Positions 43,353 through 60,373 of a stretch of DNA of 64,000 nt are shown here, piece after piece (the first letter of the stretch is position 1; each line of letters starts with the position of its first letter). The DNA lies in assembly GCA_001295775.1 (NCBI GenBank), contig LJIA01000020.1, forward strand, positions 42,680 to 106,679, given 5' to 3'. This stretch comes from a beta proteobacterium AAP99. GTDB lineage: Bacteria; Pseudomonadota; Gammaproteobacteria; Burkholderiales; Burkholderiaceae_C. The position numbers and the translations under genes were made by a program. The notes beneath the pieces were generated by a model that saw only the letters and a program-made list of their open reading frames with translations, was not told the DNA's origin and searched no databases.

Positions 43353-44234
43353 ATGCTTCTCGTCGCCCGCCTGCTGGCTTTCCTGCCCCTGTCCCTGCTT
43401 CGCGGCCTGGGCGCCATGCTCGGGCTGCTGGTCTGGGCGAGCTCCGGCGGCACCCGCCGGCTGACCGAGGTCAACCTCGCCCAAGCGCAGCCCCTGACGG
43501 CAGGGCTCAGCGCCCGCGCCGTGCTGCAGGAAACCGGCCGCTCCCTGATTGAAATGCTCTGGGTGTGGCTGCGGCCGGGCGGCGATGTGCTCTCCCGGGT
43601 GCGCTGTGCCGATCGCAGCGTGGTCGACGCCGCGCTGGCGCAGGGCAAGGGCGTGCTGCTCATCACGCCGCACATGGGCTGCTTCGAGGTGGCGGCGCAA
43701 TGGCTGGCCAAGACCTATGGCGAGGTGGCGCCCATCACGGTGCTGTACCGCCCGCCGCGAAAGGCCTGGGTCAAGCCTCTGGTCGAAGACGCCCGCCAGC
43801 GCGAACACCTGAACCTTGCGCCGGCCGAGCTGCGCGGCGTGCGCCTGATGCTCAAGGCTCTGAAGCGCAAGGAGCTGGTGGGCATGCTGCCTGATCAGGT
43901 GCCCGCCATGGGCGAAGGCGTGCTTGCGCCATTCTTCGGCCGACCGGCCTACACGATGGTGCTGCCCGCCAAGCTGGCGCTCAATACCGGCGCGCCGGTG
44001 GTGATGGCCATTGCGCTGCGCCGCCCCGGCGGCTGGGACTTGCGTTTTGCGCCCTTCACCGGCCAGTTCATCGGTGACGACGCGGCGGACGCCGCCACCA
44101 TGAACCGAGCGGTAGAGGACATGGTGGCGCTCGATCCGATCCAGTACCTCTGGGCCTACAACCGCTACCGCATGCCTGACGGTGCGCTGGCTGCAGCGTC
44201 AGCGACGGCGCCAACCGACGGAGCCGGCACTTGA
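43353..44234 (+). CDS. Lysophospholipid/lipid A acyltransferase family protein (LpxL/HtrB-like)
   Basis: A 293-residue inner-membrane acyltransferase. An N-terminal hydrophobic anchor (about 1-30) leads to the HX4E catalytic motif ITPHMGCFEVAAQW near residue 108. LPDQVPAMGEGVLAPFFGRPAYT and the C-terminal QYLWAYNRYRM match LpxL/LpxM. It probably adds a secondary acyl chain to Kdo2-lipid A. It is immediately followed by a second family member, overlapping by four bases (TTGA). It is divergent from metK. Confidence 0.92.
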   Translation: MLLVARLLAFLPLSLLRGLGAMLGLLVWASSGGTRRLTEVNLAQAQPLTAGLSARAVLQETGRSLIEMLWVWLRPGGDVLSRVRCADRSVVDAALAQGKGVLLITPHMGCFEVAAQWLAKTYGEVAPITVLYRPPRKAWVKPLVEDARQREHLNLAPAELRGVRLMLKALKRKELVGMLPDQVPAMGEGVLAPFFGRPAYTMVLPAKLALNTGAPVVMAIALRRPGGWDLRFAPFTGQFIGDDAADAATMNRAVEDMVALDPIQYLWAYNRYRMPDGALAAASATAPTDGAGT

Positions 44235-45091
44235 AGAGCCTGGTCGAGGGCCTGCTGCGCCTGCTGGCGAGGCTGCCGCTGCCGGTACTGCGTGCATTCG
44301 CCGCGGCCGGCGGGCTGTTGGGCTATGCGCTGGCCCGACCGCGGCGCCGCGTGGCGCGCACGAACCTGCGCCTGGCCTATCCCCATGCCAACCCGCAGGA
44401 GATCGAGCGCCTCACGCGGGCGCACTTCATCAAGCTCATGCAGGCGCTGCTGGATCGTGCCTGGCTCTGGTACGGCCCTGCCGAGACCGTACGTAAGCGC
44501 TGCCCGGTGCGCGGCATGGAGCACTGGCCGCGCGACCGGCCCACCATCCTGCTGGTGCCGCATCTGGCCGGACTGGACGCAGCACTCACTGCGTTGCTGC
44601 AGCAGGGCGTGCCCATCACCGGGTTCTATCAGAAGCAGACCAACCCGGTGTTCGACGCCATCGTGTTCGAGGGCCGCATGCGCGGTGGCGACCTGCTCGC
44701 GTACGCGCGCGACAAAGGCGTGCGCCGCGTGATCGCCGACATGAAGGACGGCCGCCCCTTCTACTGCCTGCCGGACATGGACTTCGGTCCCAAGGACTCG
44801 GTCTATGTGCCGCTGTTCGGCGTGCGCGCCGCCACGCTGACGGTACTGCCCAAGCTCGGCCGCCTGGGCGGTGCCGTGGTCGTGCCGTTGATCGCACGCA
44901 TGACGCCCACCGGCTACGACATCCGTCTGGAACCCGCCTGGGAAGGCATCGGCGACATGGACGTGGACGCCGCTTGCATCCGCATGAATCAGGCGATCGA
45001 GCGCTGGGCCCTCGAAGGCGGTCCGGAATACCTCTGGAGCCACCGGCGCTACAAGTCGCGCGCGCCGGGCGACCCGCCGGTCTACGTCTGA
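44231..45091 (+). CDS. Lysophospholipid/lipid A acyltransferase family protein, second copy
   Basis: A 286-residue homologue of the preceding protein. HX4D is in LVPHLAGLDAALTAL, then MKDGRPFYCLPDMDFGPKDSVYVPLFG and EYLWSHRRYKSR. The start is TTG at 44231 within the TTGA overlap, supported by the N-terminal anchor and family alignment; no ATG would fit. The pair likely provides two different secondary acyl additions. Its end overlaps the convergent TAXI gene by 10 bp. Confidence 0.92.
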   Translation: MKSLVEGLLRLLARLPLPVLRAFAAAGGLLGYALARPRRRVARTNLRLAYPHANPQEIERLTRAHFIKLMQALLDRAWLWYGPAETVRKRCPVRGMEHWPRDRPTILLVPHLAGLDAALTALLQQGVPITGFYQKQTNPVFDAIVFEGRMRGGDLLAYARDKGVRRVIADMKDGRPFYCLPDMDFGPKDSVYVPLFGVRAATLTVLPKLGRLGGAVVVPLIARMTPTGYDIRLEPAWEGIGDMDVDAACIRMNQAIERWALEGGPEYLWSHRRYKSRAPGDPPVYV

Positions 45092-46476
45092 GCGCCTGCG
45101 CCCAGCTTGATACGGGCGCGCACCATGTCGATGTGCTGACGCAGTGCATACAGCTCGTCGGCATAGGACAAGGGCACCGAGATGCGTTCCACGCGGTGCT
45201 CCACGTCGTCCAGTTCGGCCAGCAGCGCCGTGCGGTCCTCGCCTGCGGTACCGATCCGCTCCTCGATGGCGCGCAGCTGGCCGTACCAGCGGAACACCCG
45301 TGAACGGATGCGGAACTCATACAGCGGCGGAATCACTCGCGACAGCGGCAGCATGACCGCGATGATCGCGGCCAGCACCACCCACATGCGGTCCACGAGG
45401 TTGGCAGCCCAGAAGGGCAGGTAGCGCTGCAGGAAGGGCGGACCGTCGCGCAGGTACTTCTGTGCCTCGGGCGCGACCGGGAACTCGTTGTTGCGGGCGC
45501 TTGGAAATTCACCCGTGCGTGAGAACCAGGTGGGCGGGCTGTGCAACTGCGTGGCTGCCTGCATGAAGAGCTGGATCAGGGCCGGATGCAGATCACGCCG
45601 CGCCAGCAGCGTGGCGGTGGGTGCCACCAGGCGATAGTCCTGGCTCGGGATGTCTGCACCCAGCTCCACGATGCCGCGCGGCAGCGTGACGTGGCTGAGG
45701 TAGGGGAAACGGCGTGAATAGGCCTCGGCCTGCGCGAAGTCGAACAGGCGGACGCCCGGCGTCTGCAGCAGCATGCGCACCAGCGGGCTCTCGGGCGCAG
45801 AGACGAAGAACATCGCGTCCGCGCGCCCTTCCAGCAGCTCCACCACGCCCGGAGTGGGTGCCAGGCGCAGCATCTTCATGCTTTCGGGCTCGATGCGATT
45901 GGCCGCCAGCAGCTGCATCACGATGGGCGTCACGCCGCTGCCCTCGGTGCCTACATTCACCGTCCAGCCCTTCATGGCATCCAGACTGTTGATGATGGCA
46001 GGCACCTGCGGCGCGCGCGGCCCCAGCGCGCCGGCGCTGCGGCGCACCGCCTCCTCGCGATAGAACAGCCACACTGGCTCGTAGAACAGGCTGCCCAGGG
46101 AAATCAGCTCGCTGTCGTGCGCCATCGGGTCGTCGGCAGCGGCCACAAGTTCAGGCGGTGCGCTGCCGCCCTGCACAAAGGCGATCTCCACCGGATTGTC
46201 CGGGTCCATCAGGGCCTGCAGATTGGCCACCGAGCCCTGCGAGGGCCGCAGCTCCACGATGATGCCGTAGCGCGCCAGCACCTGCGCATACTGCTTGCCG
46301 AAGGCCTCGTAAGCGCCCTGCTCCGTGCCGGTGGCCAGCACCACGCGCTTGGGCGGTGCCGGCTTGAGCACCCAGTAGGCCAGCGCCAGCAGCAGCGCCG
46401 TGATCAGGAGAAACGGCGTCCAGACCAGCGCGCCTTCGCGCAGGGACAACCACACGCTCTTCAGCAGTTTGCTCAT
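45082..46476 (-). CDS. TAXI family TRAP-type solute-binding protein, membrane-anchored, with C-terminal TM and helical extension
   Basis: A 464-residue protein. An N-terminal TM helix (LVWTPFLLITALLLALAYWVL, about 19-40) anchors a periplasmic TAXI binding domain (about 44-330) beginning VLATGTEQGAYEAFGKQYA. A second TM follows near 345-368 (MWVVLAAIIAVMLPLS), then a cytoplasmic helical region with a heptad-like pattern. No TRAP permease gene is in the window, so a sensor or assembly role is as likely as transport. Start ATG 46474-46476; the frame's upstream part lacks signal character. Confidence 0.87.
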   Translation of the reverse strand: MSKLLKSVWLSLREGALVWTPFLLITALLLALAYWVLKPAPPKRVVLATGTEQGAYEAFGKQYAQVLARYGIIVELRPSQGSVANLQALMDPDNPVEIAFVQGGSAPPELVAAADDPMAHDSELISLGSLFYEPVWLFYREEAVRRSAGALGPRAPQVPAIINSLDAMKGWTVNVGTEGSGVTPIVMQLLAANRIEPESMKMLRLAPTPGVVELLEGRADAMFFVSAPESPLVRMLLQTPGVRLFDFAQAEAYSRRFPYLSHVTLPRGIVELGADIPSQDYRLVAPTATLLARRDLHPALIQLFMQAATQLHSPPTWFSRTGEFPSARNNEFPVAPEAQKYLRDGPPFLQRYLPFWAANLVDRMWVVLAAIIAVMLPLSRVIPPLYEFRIRSRVFRWYGQLRAIEERIGTAGEDRTALLAELDDVEHRVERISVPLSYADELYALRQHIDMVRARIKLGAGAQT

Positions 46477-46541
46477 GGGCGGATTGTGCAGCAGCGCTTT
46501 GCGCGCGCCACGACGGCATTGAAACGGGAAGTGCCCGGTGG

Positions 46542-46814
46542 TTGCGGCGCTTTTCGCGCGCCAGCGGCCTGCCCGGACGGCAGAAACTGCATGCAAGTCA
46601 TCTGCCGGAGCAACTCGCCACGCCCGACTTCAAGCGCACCGATCCCGCCCTGACAGCAGAAGCACGCGCACGCACCCGTTTCGCCGTCTGGCGCGGCGCA
46701 GCCGCATGCACCCTGGCGGCGTGCTTGGCGACCGCCCTGCTCGCAGAACTGCTCCTGAACCCCGCAGCCGCGCGTGCGCCGGCCTACGCGAAGACTTCAC
46801 TCGGCGCCAGGTAG
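46542..46814 (+). CDS. Possible small membrane protein (90 aa), weak
   Basis: A doubtful ORF filling the gap between the TAXI and RluF genes, starting with TTG. It has one hydrophobic helix near 52-72 ([18 protein letters not shown]) and G/C-rich third positions, but no ATG, no family match and a 31-bp overlap with the RluF 3' end. The 307-bp gap 46477-46783 otherwise shows nothing I can name. Confidence 0.3.
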   Translation: MRRFSRASGLPGRQKLHASHLPEQLATPDFKRTDPALTAEARARTRFAVWRGAAACTLAACLATALLAELLLNPAAARAPAYAKTSLGAR

Positions 46815-47725
46815 CGCCACTGCCCGGTGGGCAGGTTGCCCAGCAGCACCCGCCCGATGCGGATGCGCTTCAGGCCCACCACTTTCAGCCCCACCAGCTC
46901 GCACATGCGGCGGATCTGCCGCTTCTTGCCTTCGCGCAGCACAAAGCGCAGCTGATCTTCGTTCTCCCAGTCCACGCGGGCCGGCTTGAGCGGCTTGCCA
47001 TCCAGCGCCAGACCATGATTGAGCCGCGCCAGTTCGCGCGCCGGAAAGGCCTCGCGCGGCGAGCGCCCGCCGGTGTTGTGCCAGACCACGCGCACGAGAT
47101 ATTCCTTCTCGATCTCGCTGTCCTCGCCGATCAGCTGCTTGGCCACGCGACCGTCCTGCGTCAGTACCAGCAGGCCGGTGGAATCGATGTCCAGGCGCCC
47201 GGCCGGAACCAGGTGCTTGAGCTGGCGCGGATGAAACTCGCGCGGGCTGCCGTCCTGCGCCCAGCGGCGCTCGGCCGTCACCAGCGTGTACGCGGGCTCG
47301 TAGCCATCCTCGGCCTGCCCGCTCACATAGCCGATGGGCTTGTTGATCAGCACCGTGACCAGTTCGGCCTGCTGCTCGCGCGCGCCGCGCTCGATCGTGA
47401 TCTTGTCGGCCGCCGTGACCTTCTGCCCCAGCTGCGCCACCTCACCATTGACCCGCACCCAGCCGCGCTCGATCCATTCGTCGGCCTCGCGGCGGCTGGC
47501 CAGACCCAGCTCGCTCATGCGCTTGGAGACCCGCATGAGCTCCGGCCCGGTCTCCGTCGCCAGGCCGGTCGGGTTCGGCGCTGCGGCCGCCGTGCGCCGC
47601 ACGTTCGGCCCGGCAGCCAACCGAGGCGCCTGACCGGGGGCCGGCCGCGGCGCCGGCCGAGGCGACGGATTCTGAGCAGGTCGCGTGCCGCCGGCTGGCC
47701 GGGGCGCGATGGTGAGCTTCTTCAT
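46784..47725 (-). CDS. 23S rRNA pseudouridine synthase, RluF/RluB-like
   Basis: A 313-residue enzyme. A Pro/Ala-rich N-tail (about 1-60) precedes the S4 domain (about 65-115, [26 protein letters not shown]). The catalytic domain includes [17 protein letters not shown] with the catalytic Asp and the KRQIRRMCE motif. It modifies U in 23S rRNA; the RluF branch (U2604) fits best. The disordered N-tail is longer than in E. coli. It is divergent from the DUF167 gene, with repeat copy C between. Confidence 0.92.
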   Translation of the reverse strand: MKKLTIAPRPAGGTRPAQNPSPRPAPRPAPGQAPRLAAGPNVRRTAAAAPNPTGLATETGPELMRVSKRMSELGLASRREADEWIERGWVRVNGEVAQLGQKVTAADKITIERGAREQQAELVTVLINKPIGYVSGQAEDGYEPAYTLVTAERRWAQDGSPREFHPRQLKHLVPAGRLDIDSTGLLVLTQDGRVAKQLIGEDSEIEKEYLVRVVWHNTGGRSPREAFPARELARLNHGLALDGKPLKPARVDWENEDQLRFVLREGKKRQIRRMCELVGLKVVGLKRIRIGRVLLGNLPTGQWRYLAPSEVFA

Positions 47726-47770
47726 GGGCGCAAGGATAGAGCGTCATCCTTGACTGGCTGCGCACGAAAG

Positions 47771-47842
47771 CAGGCTTTCCGCTTGTCCCATGCGGATCTT
47801 CAGCCATTTTGGCCTGGAGATCCGCGCTGGAAGCCAATCTTG
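47771..47842 (+). repeat. Dispersed CTTTCCGC hairpin repeat, copy C
   Basis: CAGGCTTTCCGCTTGTCCC, then arms GCGGATCTTCAGCC and GGCCTGGAGATCCGC around ATTTT, and a GAAGCCAATCTTG tail. The stem sequence differs from copies A and D yet still pairs. It sits in the divergent gap rluF/DUF167. Confidence 0.75.
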
Positions 47843-47888
47843 CCTTTCCAGTGCGGGCTGGCGGACGCACCGCCGGATAATTCGGGCC

Positions 47889-48113
47889 ATGCAGACGCTG
47901 CGCCTGAAGGTCAAGCCGCAAGCCCGCGAAAGCCGGCTGGAGCAGCTTGCGGATGGCACCTGGCTGGCCCAGGTGAAGGCGCCGCCCGTGGACGGCAAGG
48001 CCAACCAGGAAGTCATCGCGCTGGTGGCCGCGCACTTCGGTGTGCGCGCGGCGCAGGTGACGATCAAGAGCGGCGCGAGCGGGCGGATGAAGCGGGTGAC
48101 GGTGGACGACTGA
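47889..48113 (+). CDS. DUF167 / YggU family protein
   Basis: A 74-residue small basic protein of the YggU family. The N-terminal LRLKVKPQARESRLE, then VKAPPVDGKANQEVIALVAAHFGV and ITIKSGASGRMK-like residues (VTIKSGASGRMKRV) form the conserved core. The function is not established. Start ATG 47889. It ends 11 bp from the convergent CYTH-CHAD gene. Confidence 0.92.
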   Translation: MQTLRLKVKPQARESRLEQLADGTWLAQVKAPPVDGKANQEVIALVAAHFGVRAAQVTIKSGASGRMKRVTVDD

Positions 48114-48124
48114 GCCGACGGCGC

Positions 48125-49714
48125 TCAGCCCTCGCCTGCCGCAGCCACGCCGCGCAGGAACGCCACCAACTCCGCATCGGCGCCCGCGGCCCGGGCGAGC
48201 CGTGCGGCCATGGCGCGGTCGCGGGCCTGGCCCACGCCGGCCTGCACCTGCACGGCCTCATCGCGCCAGCGCTTGAAGTCTTTGTCGGGCAGCAGGCCCT
48301 TGAGCGCTTCGAGCGCATAGCGGTTGCGCTTGGCCTGGATGCGCGCCTCGTGGCGCTGCGCCTCTGAGCTTGCCTCGTGCAGCATGCGCTGCATCTTGCG
48401 CCGCCAGCGCTTGAGCCGGTCGCGCGCGAAGCGATGCAGCGGCTGAGGCTCGGCATCTACAGGGCCAGCCTGCTGCACGCTATCCGGTGCAGCATCCGCC
48501 GTGCCCGGCAGCGCAGCGCTCGGCATGCACTCCACCCAGCGCAGCAGCGCCAGCAGGCCGCACGCGGTCTCCGTGCTTTCGATGGCAGCCAGCAGGCGCT
48601 CGCGGGCGGCGGCGCGCTGTACGTCGATGGTCTCGCGCAGTGCAGTCCAGCTCGCTTCATGCCGCGCACGGGCGGCGGCATCGCCCTCCACCTCGACAAA
48701 CGCGGGGGCCCAGCGCGGCAGAGTCTCGGTGGCAGCCACATCCAGATCACGTACCTCGCCCAGCGCGGCGTGCAGCGCAGCCAGCGGCGTGCGATCCGGC
48801 ATCGGGGCCACGCTGGCCAGCGCGGGAGCGAAGAACTTGGCTAGACTGCGAAAGCGCCGCCAACCCACACGGCACTGATGCACCAGGCGCGGGTCGGCAC
48901 TCTGGGTGATGCGCAGCAGATTCTCCAGATGCTGGCCCAGCGCCTCGCGCAGGACACGCTGCGCTGCGACTTGCGCTGTGAGCGCGCGCGTCAGCTGTGG
49001 CGGCTTGGCGATGATCGGCTCTGCCGCTGTGTCCGTACCTTGGGCCAGGGCGTAGCCGCGGGCCGCCTTGCTTGCGCGCGAAGGCAGTACCGGCAGCACA
49101 GCGGCCACCTGCTCGGCCAGCGCAAATACAGCCTCTGCGCCGCCCACCTTCAGTTCGATCTCGATCTCGCAGATCGGCAGCCAGGGCTCGGCGGCGCCGG
49201 GCGCGATGCGGCCACGGTCCAGCACCAGCTCCACCACGCTGCGGTCCGCCCGGCGCACGTTCCACGCGGTGCGGTCGAAGTCCGTACGGAACACCGGCGC
49301 GAGCTGCTCGAAGAGCGCGCCGTCGGCGTCGAAGCGCCACCAGTCGGTGTCGGCCAGCGCATTTCGGCTCAGCGCTTCGCCCGCGACGGGTTGCTCCCAC
49401 TCGCTGCGTTGAGACAGCGCCTGCTCCTCGGTGGGTGCAAGCTTCAGCGTCTGCAGCCAGGGGCTGGCCGCCTGGCCGGGCGCCAGATCCTTGCGCAGGC
49501 GCAGGGCGGCCCGGCGCTTGGCGAGGTCCAACGCCGGCGTATCGAAGTAGATGTTGATCAGCCGCAGCTGCTGCGGCGTACGGCGGCCGAGCAGCCGCTG
49601 CAGCACGCGGTGCGCATCGACGCCGTGCGCCAGCGGCAAGGCGAGCTTGAGTTCCAGTTCCTGCGGTGTGGCGGGTGCAGCCGCATGTTCGGTTGAGCTT
49701 GATCGGACGGGCAT
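48125..49714 (-). CDS. CYTH and CHAD domain-containing protein
   Basis: A 529-residue protein. The N-terminal CYTH (triphosphate tunnel metalloenzyme) domain spans about 20-205: ELELKLALP is the ExExK signature, with VVELVLDRG and EIEIELK following. The C-terminal CHAD helical domain spans about 250-520, with conserved His and Arg in VHQCRVGWRRFRSL. The pair often handles inorganic polyphosphate or triphosphate and associates with polyP granules. ATG 49714 is chosen (AGGG 7 bp upstream) over the GTG at 49720. Confidence 0.9.
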   Translation of the reverse strand: MPVRSSSTEHAAAPATPQELELKLALPLAHGVDAHRVLQRLLGRRTPQQLRLINIYFDTPALDLAKRRAALRLRKDLAPGQAASPWLQTLKLAPTEEQALSQRSEWEQPVAGEALSRNALADTDWWRFDADGALFEQLAPVFRTDFDRTAWNVRRADRSVVELVLDRGRIAPGAAEPWLPICEIEIELKVGGAEAVFALAEQVAAVLPVLPSRASKAARGYALAQGTDTAAEPIIAKPPQLTRALTAQVAAQRVLREALGQHLENLLRITQSADPRLVHQCRVGWRRFRSLAKFFAPALASVAPMPDRTPLAALHAALGEVRDLDVAATETLPRWAPAFVEVEGDAAARARHEASWTALRETIDVQRAAARERLLAAIESTETACGLLALLRWVECMPSAALPGTADAAPDSVQQAGPVDAEPQPLHRFARDRLKRWRRKMQRMLHEASSEAQRHEARIQAKRNRYALEALKGLLPDKDFKRWRDEAVQVQAGVGQARDRAMAARLARAAGADAELVAFLRGVAAAGEG

Positions 49715-49830
49715 GTTCACACCCTAGCCGCTTCGCGCGGCGCGATCTATCGCGCCGACCTCAGGGTTGTCGCGCGGGCGTGGAGGTCGAACTCGAAGGC
49801 ACCTTACTTGCCTAGCGCTGAGCCTGTGCC

Positions 49831-49902
49831 AGGGCTTTCCGCTTGTCTGGCGCGGCTTCCCAGCCACTTTGGCCTGGAAAGCCTTGTCCAGAGCCGATCT
49901 CG
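49831..49902 (+). repeat. Dispersed CTTTCCGC hairpin repeat, copy D
   Basis: AGGGCTTTCCGCTTGTCTGG, GCGGCTTCCCAGCC, ACTTT, GGCCTGGAAAGCC and CCAGAGCCGATCTCG. It is nearly a consensus copy and shares the 3' block AGAGCCGATCTCG with copy A exactly. It lies upstream of the CYTH-CHAD gene and just past the VOC gene's stop. Confidence 0.8.
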
Positions 49903-49916
49903 CTCGTTGGAGCGTC

Positions 49917-50285
49917 TCAGCGCGGCAGATTCTGCGCAATGCGCCAGAGCACGCCGGAGGGGTCGAACAGCACGAAGTCGCGCATGGCCCAGGGCTGGTC
50001 TTCGCAGGCGCCCACCTGCACGCCGAAGCGCTCGGCCACGCCGCTGGCCATCACGTGCCGGTGCCAGTCATCCACGTTCTCCACCAGCATGTGCATCTGG
50101 AAGTTGGCGGTGTGCGCCGGCTCGTGGAAATTCTGCAGCAGGAAGGCGCAGTCGCCATGGCGCACGTAGGCGAGGTCGTCGTCGCTCCACGGGATGATGA
50201 AGCCGAGGGCCTCGTAGAAGGCCTTGGATCGCGCAAATTCGCGGGCGGGCACGAAGGCCTTGAATTCGACAGTGTTCAGATTCAT
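49917..50285 (-). CDS. VOC (glyoxalase/bleomycin-resistance fold) family protein
   Basis: A 122-residue single-domain VOC protein. It has two beta-alpha-beta3 units: EFKAFVPAREFARSKAFYEALGF and HMLVENVDDWHRHVMA..FVLFDPSGVLWRIAQ. Acidic and His residues (HMLVE, DPSGVLWRI) could bind a metal, though the usual His/Glu set is incomplete. The role is unknown; resistance or lyase functions exist in the family. Start ATG 50283-50285. Confidence 0.85.
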   Translation of the reverse strand: MNLNTVEFKAFVPAREFARSKAFYEALGFIIPWSDDDLAYVRHGDCAFLLQNFHEPAHTANFQMHMLVENVDDWHRHVMASGVAERFGVQVGACEDQPWAMRDFVLFDPSGVLWRIAQNLPR

Positions 50286-50311
50286 GGCGACGCCTCCTCG
50301 GTGGCAAGCGA

Positions 50312-51358
50312 TCAACGCCGGAAGCGCGGATCGTCCTTGGGTTCGCGCGGATCGGGCTCGAGATCCAGCGGCTTGCGCTTGGCGGGTGCGCGCGCCGGGG
50401 CGCGCGCAGCGGTGGCCGTGCGTTCGCCGCCTTGCGAGCGCTCCGCCTCGGGCTGTGGCCGGGCCGACTTGCCTGGCGCCTTCTTCTCGCCGCCTTCGAG
50501 CAGGTGCGTGGCGCCGGCGTCCTGCGCGAGCAGCTCGACCAGCTTGGGCAGGGTCTGCACGAGCATGGTGCCCAGGGTGTAGGGCGGGTTGATGACGAAC
50601 AGGCCGCTGCCGGTCATGGAGCTGCCGCCATCCGCCGCGCGGCGCGCGCCAGCCACGTGCAGCTGCGCATTCACCCACTTGGGCGCGACACGCTGCAGAC
50701 GCGGCACAAGGTTGCGAGCCTCCGGGCGCGGCAGCACGGGGTACCAGACCATGATCGTGCAGGTGGGAAAGCGCTTGAGGGCGTCGGCCACCGTGTCAGC
50801 CACGCGGGCGTAGTCGGCCTTGTCTTCGTAGCTGGGGTCGATCAGCACGAAGGCGCGGCGCGAAGGCGGCGGCAGAAAGGCCTTCAGACCCGCAAAGCCG
50901 TCGGCACGCTGGATCATGATCTGGCGCGGCGCGCCCACGCCCTTGAAGTTGCGGGCGAGCAGGTCGATGTCGGTCGGATGCAGCTCGAACAGGCGCAGTT
51001 TGTCCTCGGGCCGCAGGGCATTGAGCAGCAGCAGGGGCGAGCCGGGGTAGAAGCGCAGGGGCGCGTCCTGCGGCTTGGTGTCGCCCTCCACGTTCAGGGC
51101 GCGCACGGCCTCCACATAGCGGGCCAGCGGCGCGGGCAGGTGCCTGGCGCTCCAGAGCCTGGCGATGCCTTCGAGGTACTCGCCGCTCTTCTGCGCGAAG
51201 GTGTCTTCCAGTGAATACGCGCCGGCGCCGGCGTGGGTATCCACCACCATGAGCGGCGCGCCCTTTTCCGTGAGGTAGTTCAGGGCATGCAGCAGGGCCA
51301 TGTGCTTGAGCACATCGGCGTGGTTGCCGGCATGGAAGCCGTGGCGGTAACTGAACAT
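50312..51358 (-). CDS. rlmJ: 23S rRNA (adenine(2030)-N(6))-methyltransferase RlmJ
   Basis: A 348-residue SAM-dependent enzyme that makes m6A2030 in 23S rRNA. YRHGFHAGNHADVLKH at residues 4-19 is the signature. DTHAGAGAYSL binds SAM, and VLIDPSYEDK is the DPPY-type catalytic motif (here DPSYE, as in RlmJ). The C-terminal about 70 residues are a charged, Pro/Lys-rich extension beyond the E. coli protein, with GGEKKAPGKSARPQ. Start ATG 51356-51358. Confidence 0.93.
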   Translation of the reverse strand: MFSYRHGFHAGNHADVLKHMALLHALNYLTEKGAPLMVVDTHAGAGAYSLEDTFAQKSGEYLEGIARLWSARHLPAPLARYVEAVRALNVEGDTKPQDAPLRFYPGSPLLLLNALRPEDKLRLFELHPTDIDLLARNFKGVGAPRQIMIQRADGFAGLKAFLPPPSRRAFVLIDPSYEDKADYARVADTVADALKRFPTCTIMVWYPVLPRPEARNLVPRLQRVAPKWVNAQLHVAGARRAADGGSSMTGSGLFVINPPYTLGTMLVQTLPKLVELLAQDAGATHLLEGGEKKAPGKSARPQPEAERSQGGERTATAARAPARAPAKRKPLDLEPDPREPKDDPRFRR

Positions 51359-51410
51359 GGGCAGGGGCTTTCAGGTCGGCTTGCATGGACGGACAAGCAC
51401 GAGTGGAAAG

Positions 51411-51480
51411 TGCTCTCCGCTTGTCTGGCGGTGCTCTTCAGGCATTTTGGTCTGAAGAAGCGCACCAATGCTTGTTCTAG
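51411..51480 (+). repeat. Dispersed hairpin repeat, copy E
   Basis: TGCTCTCCGCTTGTCTGGCGG, a CTTCAGGC..GTCTGAAG hairpin with GGTGC/GCACC arms, then CAATGCTTGTTCTAG. GACAAGC at 51392-51398 also pairs with GCTTGTC. It lies between rlmJ and the rpoC terminator. Confidence 0.65.
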
Positions 51481-51524
51481 GTATCTGGATGGGGGCTTGC
51501 GATGCCCGGCCCGCGGCACTGCAA

Positions 51525-51558
51525 AGAAAAACGCCGCGCCCGTTTCCGAGCGCGGCGT
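51525..51558 (-). terminator. Rho-independent terminator of the rpoBC transcript
   Basis: ACGCCGCGC/GCGCGGCGT 9-bp stem with a 10-nt loop; TTTTT follows on the minus strand. It begins 53 bp after the rpoC stop. Confidence 0.93.
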
Positions 51559-51610
51559 ATTCAACAGCCTATCGCAATGACCCGATGCACTGCAGCGGGC
51601 CGGTGCGGCT

Positions 51611-55864
<4,254 letters not shown>

Positions 55865-55882
55865 CGTTTACTCCACTCCGAA

Positions 55883-59998
<4,116 letters not shown>

Positions 59999-60373
59999 GG
60001 TTTCCCGTCCGTTGAGAGAAATTCGAAGGAGAGCGATTCGACTGGACTCCCCTGCCGGAGCCGGCAGGCGATGAGCTTTGGCGGCGCGCCGCTACGCGCC
60101 ACTGGCAGACGGCTTGAGCGTGCATTGCACACGCCAGCCCGGCCAAACCTCGGCTCTCTGCAGTCGATTCAGAGAACACTGGAAAGCACCCGAAGGTGCT
60201 TTCCGCTGATCTCTCGTACAGGCCCAAGCGTTGTTGCTCGAAGCCGCGCCACGGGGTCCGGCTGGCGTAACGAGCGGGATCTGATTCGGTTTGAAGCGCG
60301 CAGCCGTACGAGCTGTACGGCGAGCACTGGAGAACCGAAGCAGCCCCGCGCAGTAGCCAGACGGGCCGCGTGA
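59999..60373 (-). other. Structured rplL-rpoB spacer (375 bp), attenuator/RNase III-type hairpins
   Basis: No gene, but several near-perfect hairpins: CCTGCCGG/CCGGCAGG at 60051-60068; GGAAAGCACC/GGTGCTTTCC, a 10-bp perfect stem at 60181-60204; GCCGTAC/GTACGGC at 60303-60321. E. coli has an attenuator and an RNase III site in the same place, so a similar regulatory role is plausible. The middle hairpin is followed by CGCTGATCTC, reminiscent of the dispersed repeat. Confidence 0.6.

Noticed and set aside
60181..60204. GGAAAG..CTTTCCGC hairpin as a further copy of the dispersed repeat
   Set aside because: It shares only CTTTCCGCT and GATCTC. The central hairpin is different and the position fits an rplL-rpoB control element better.
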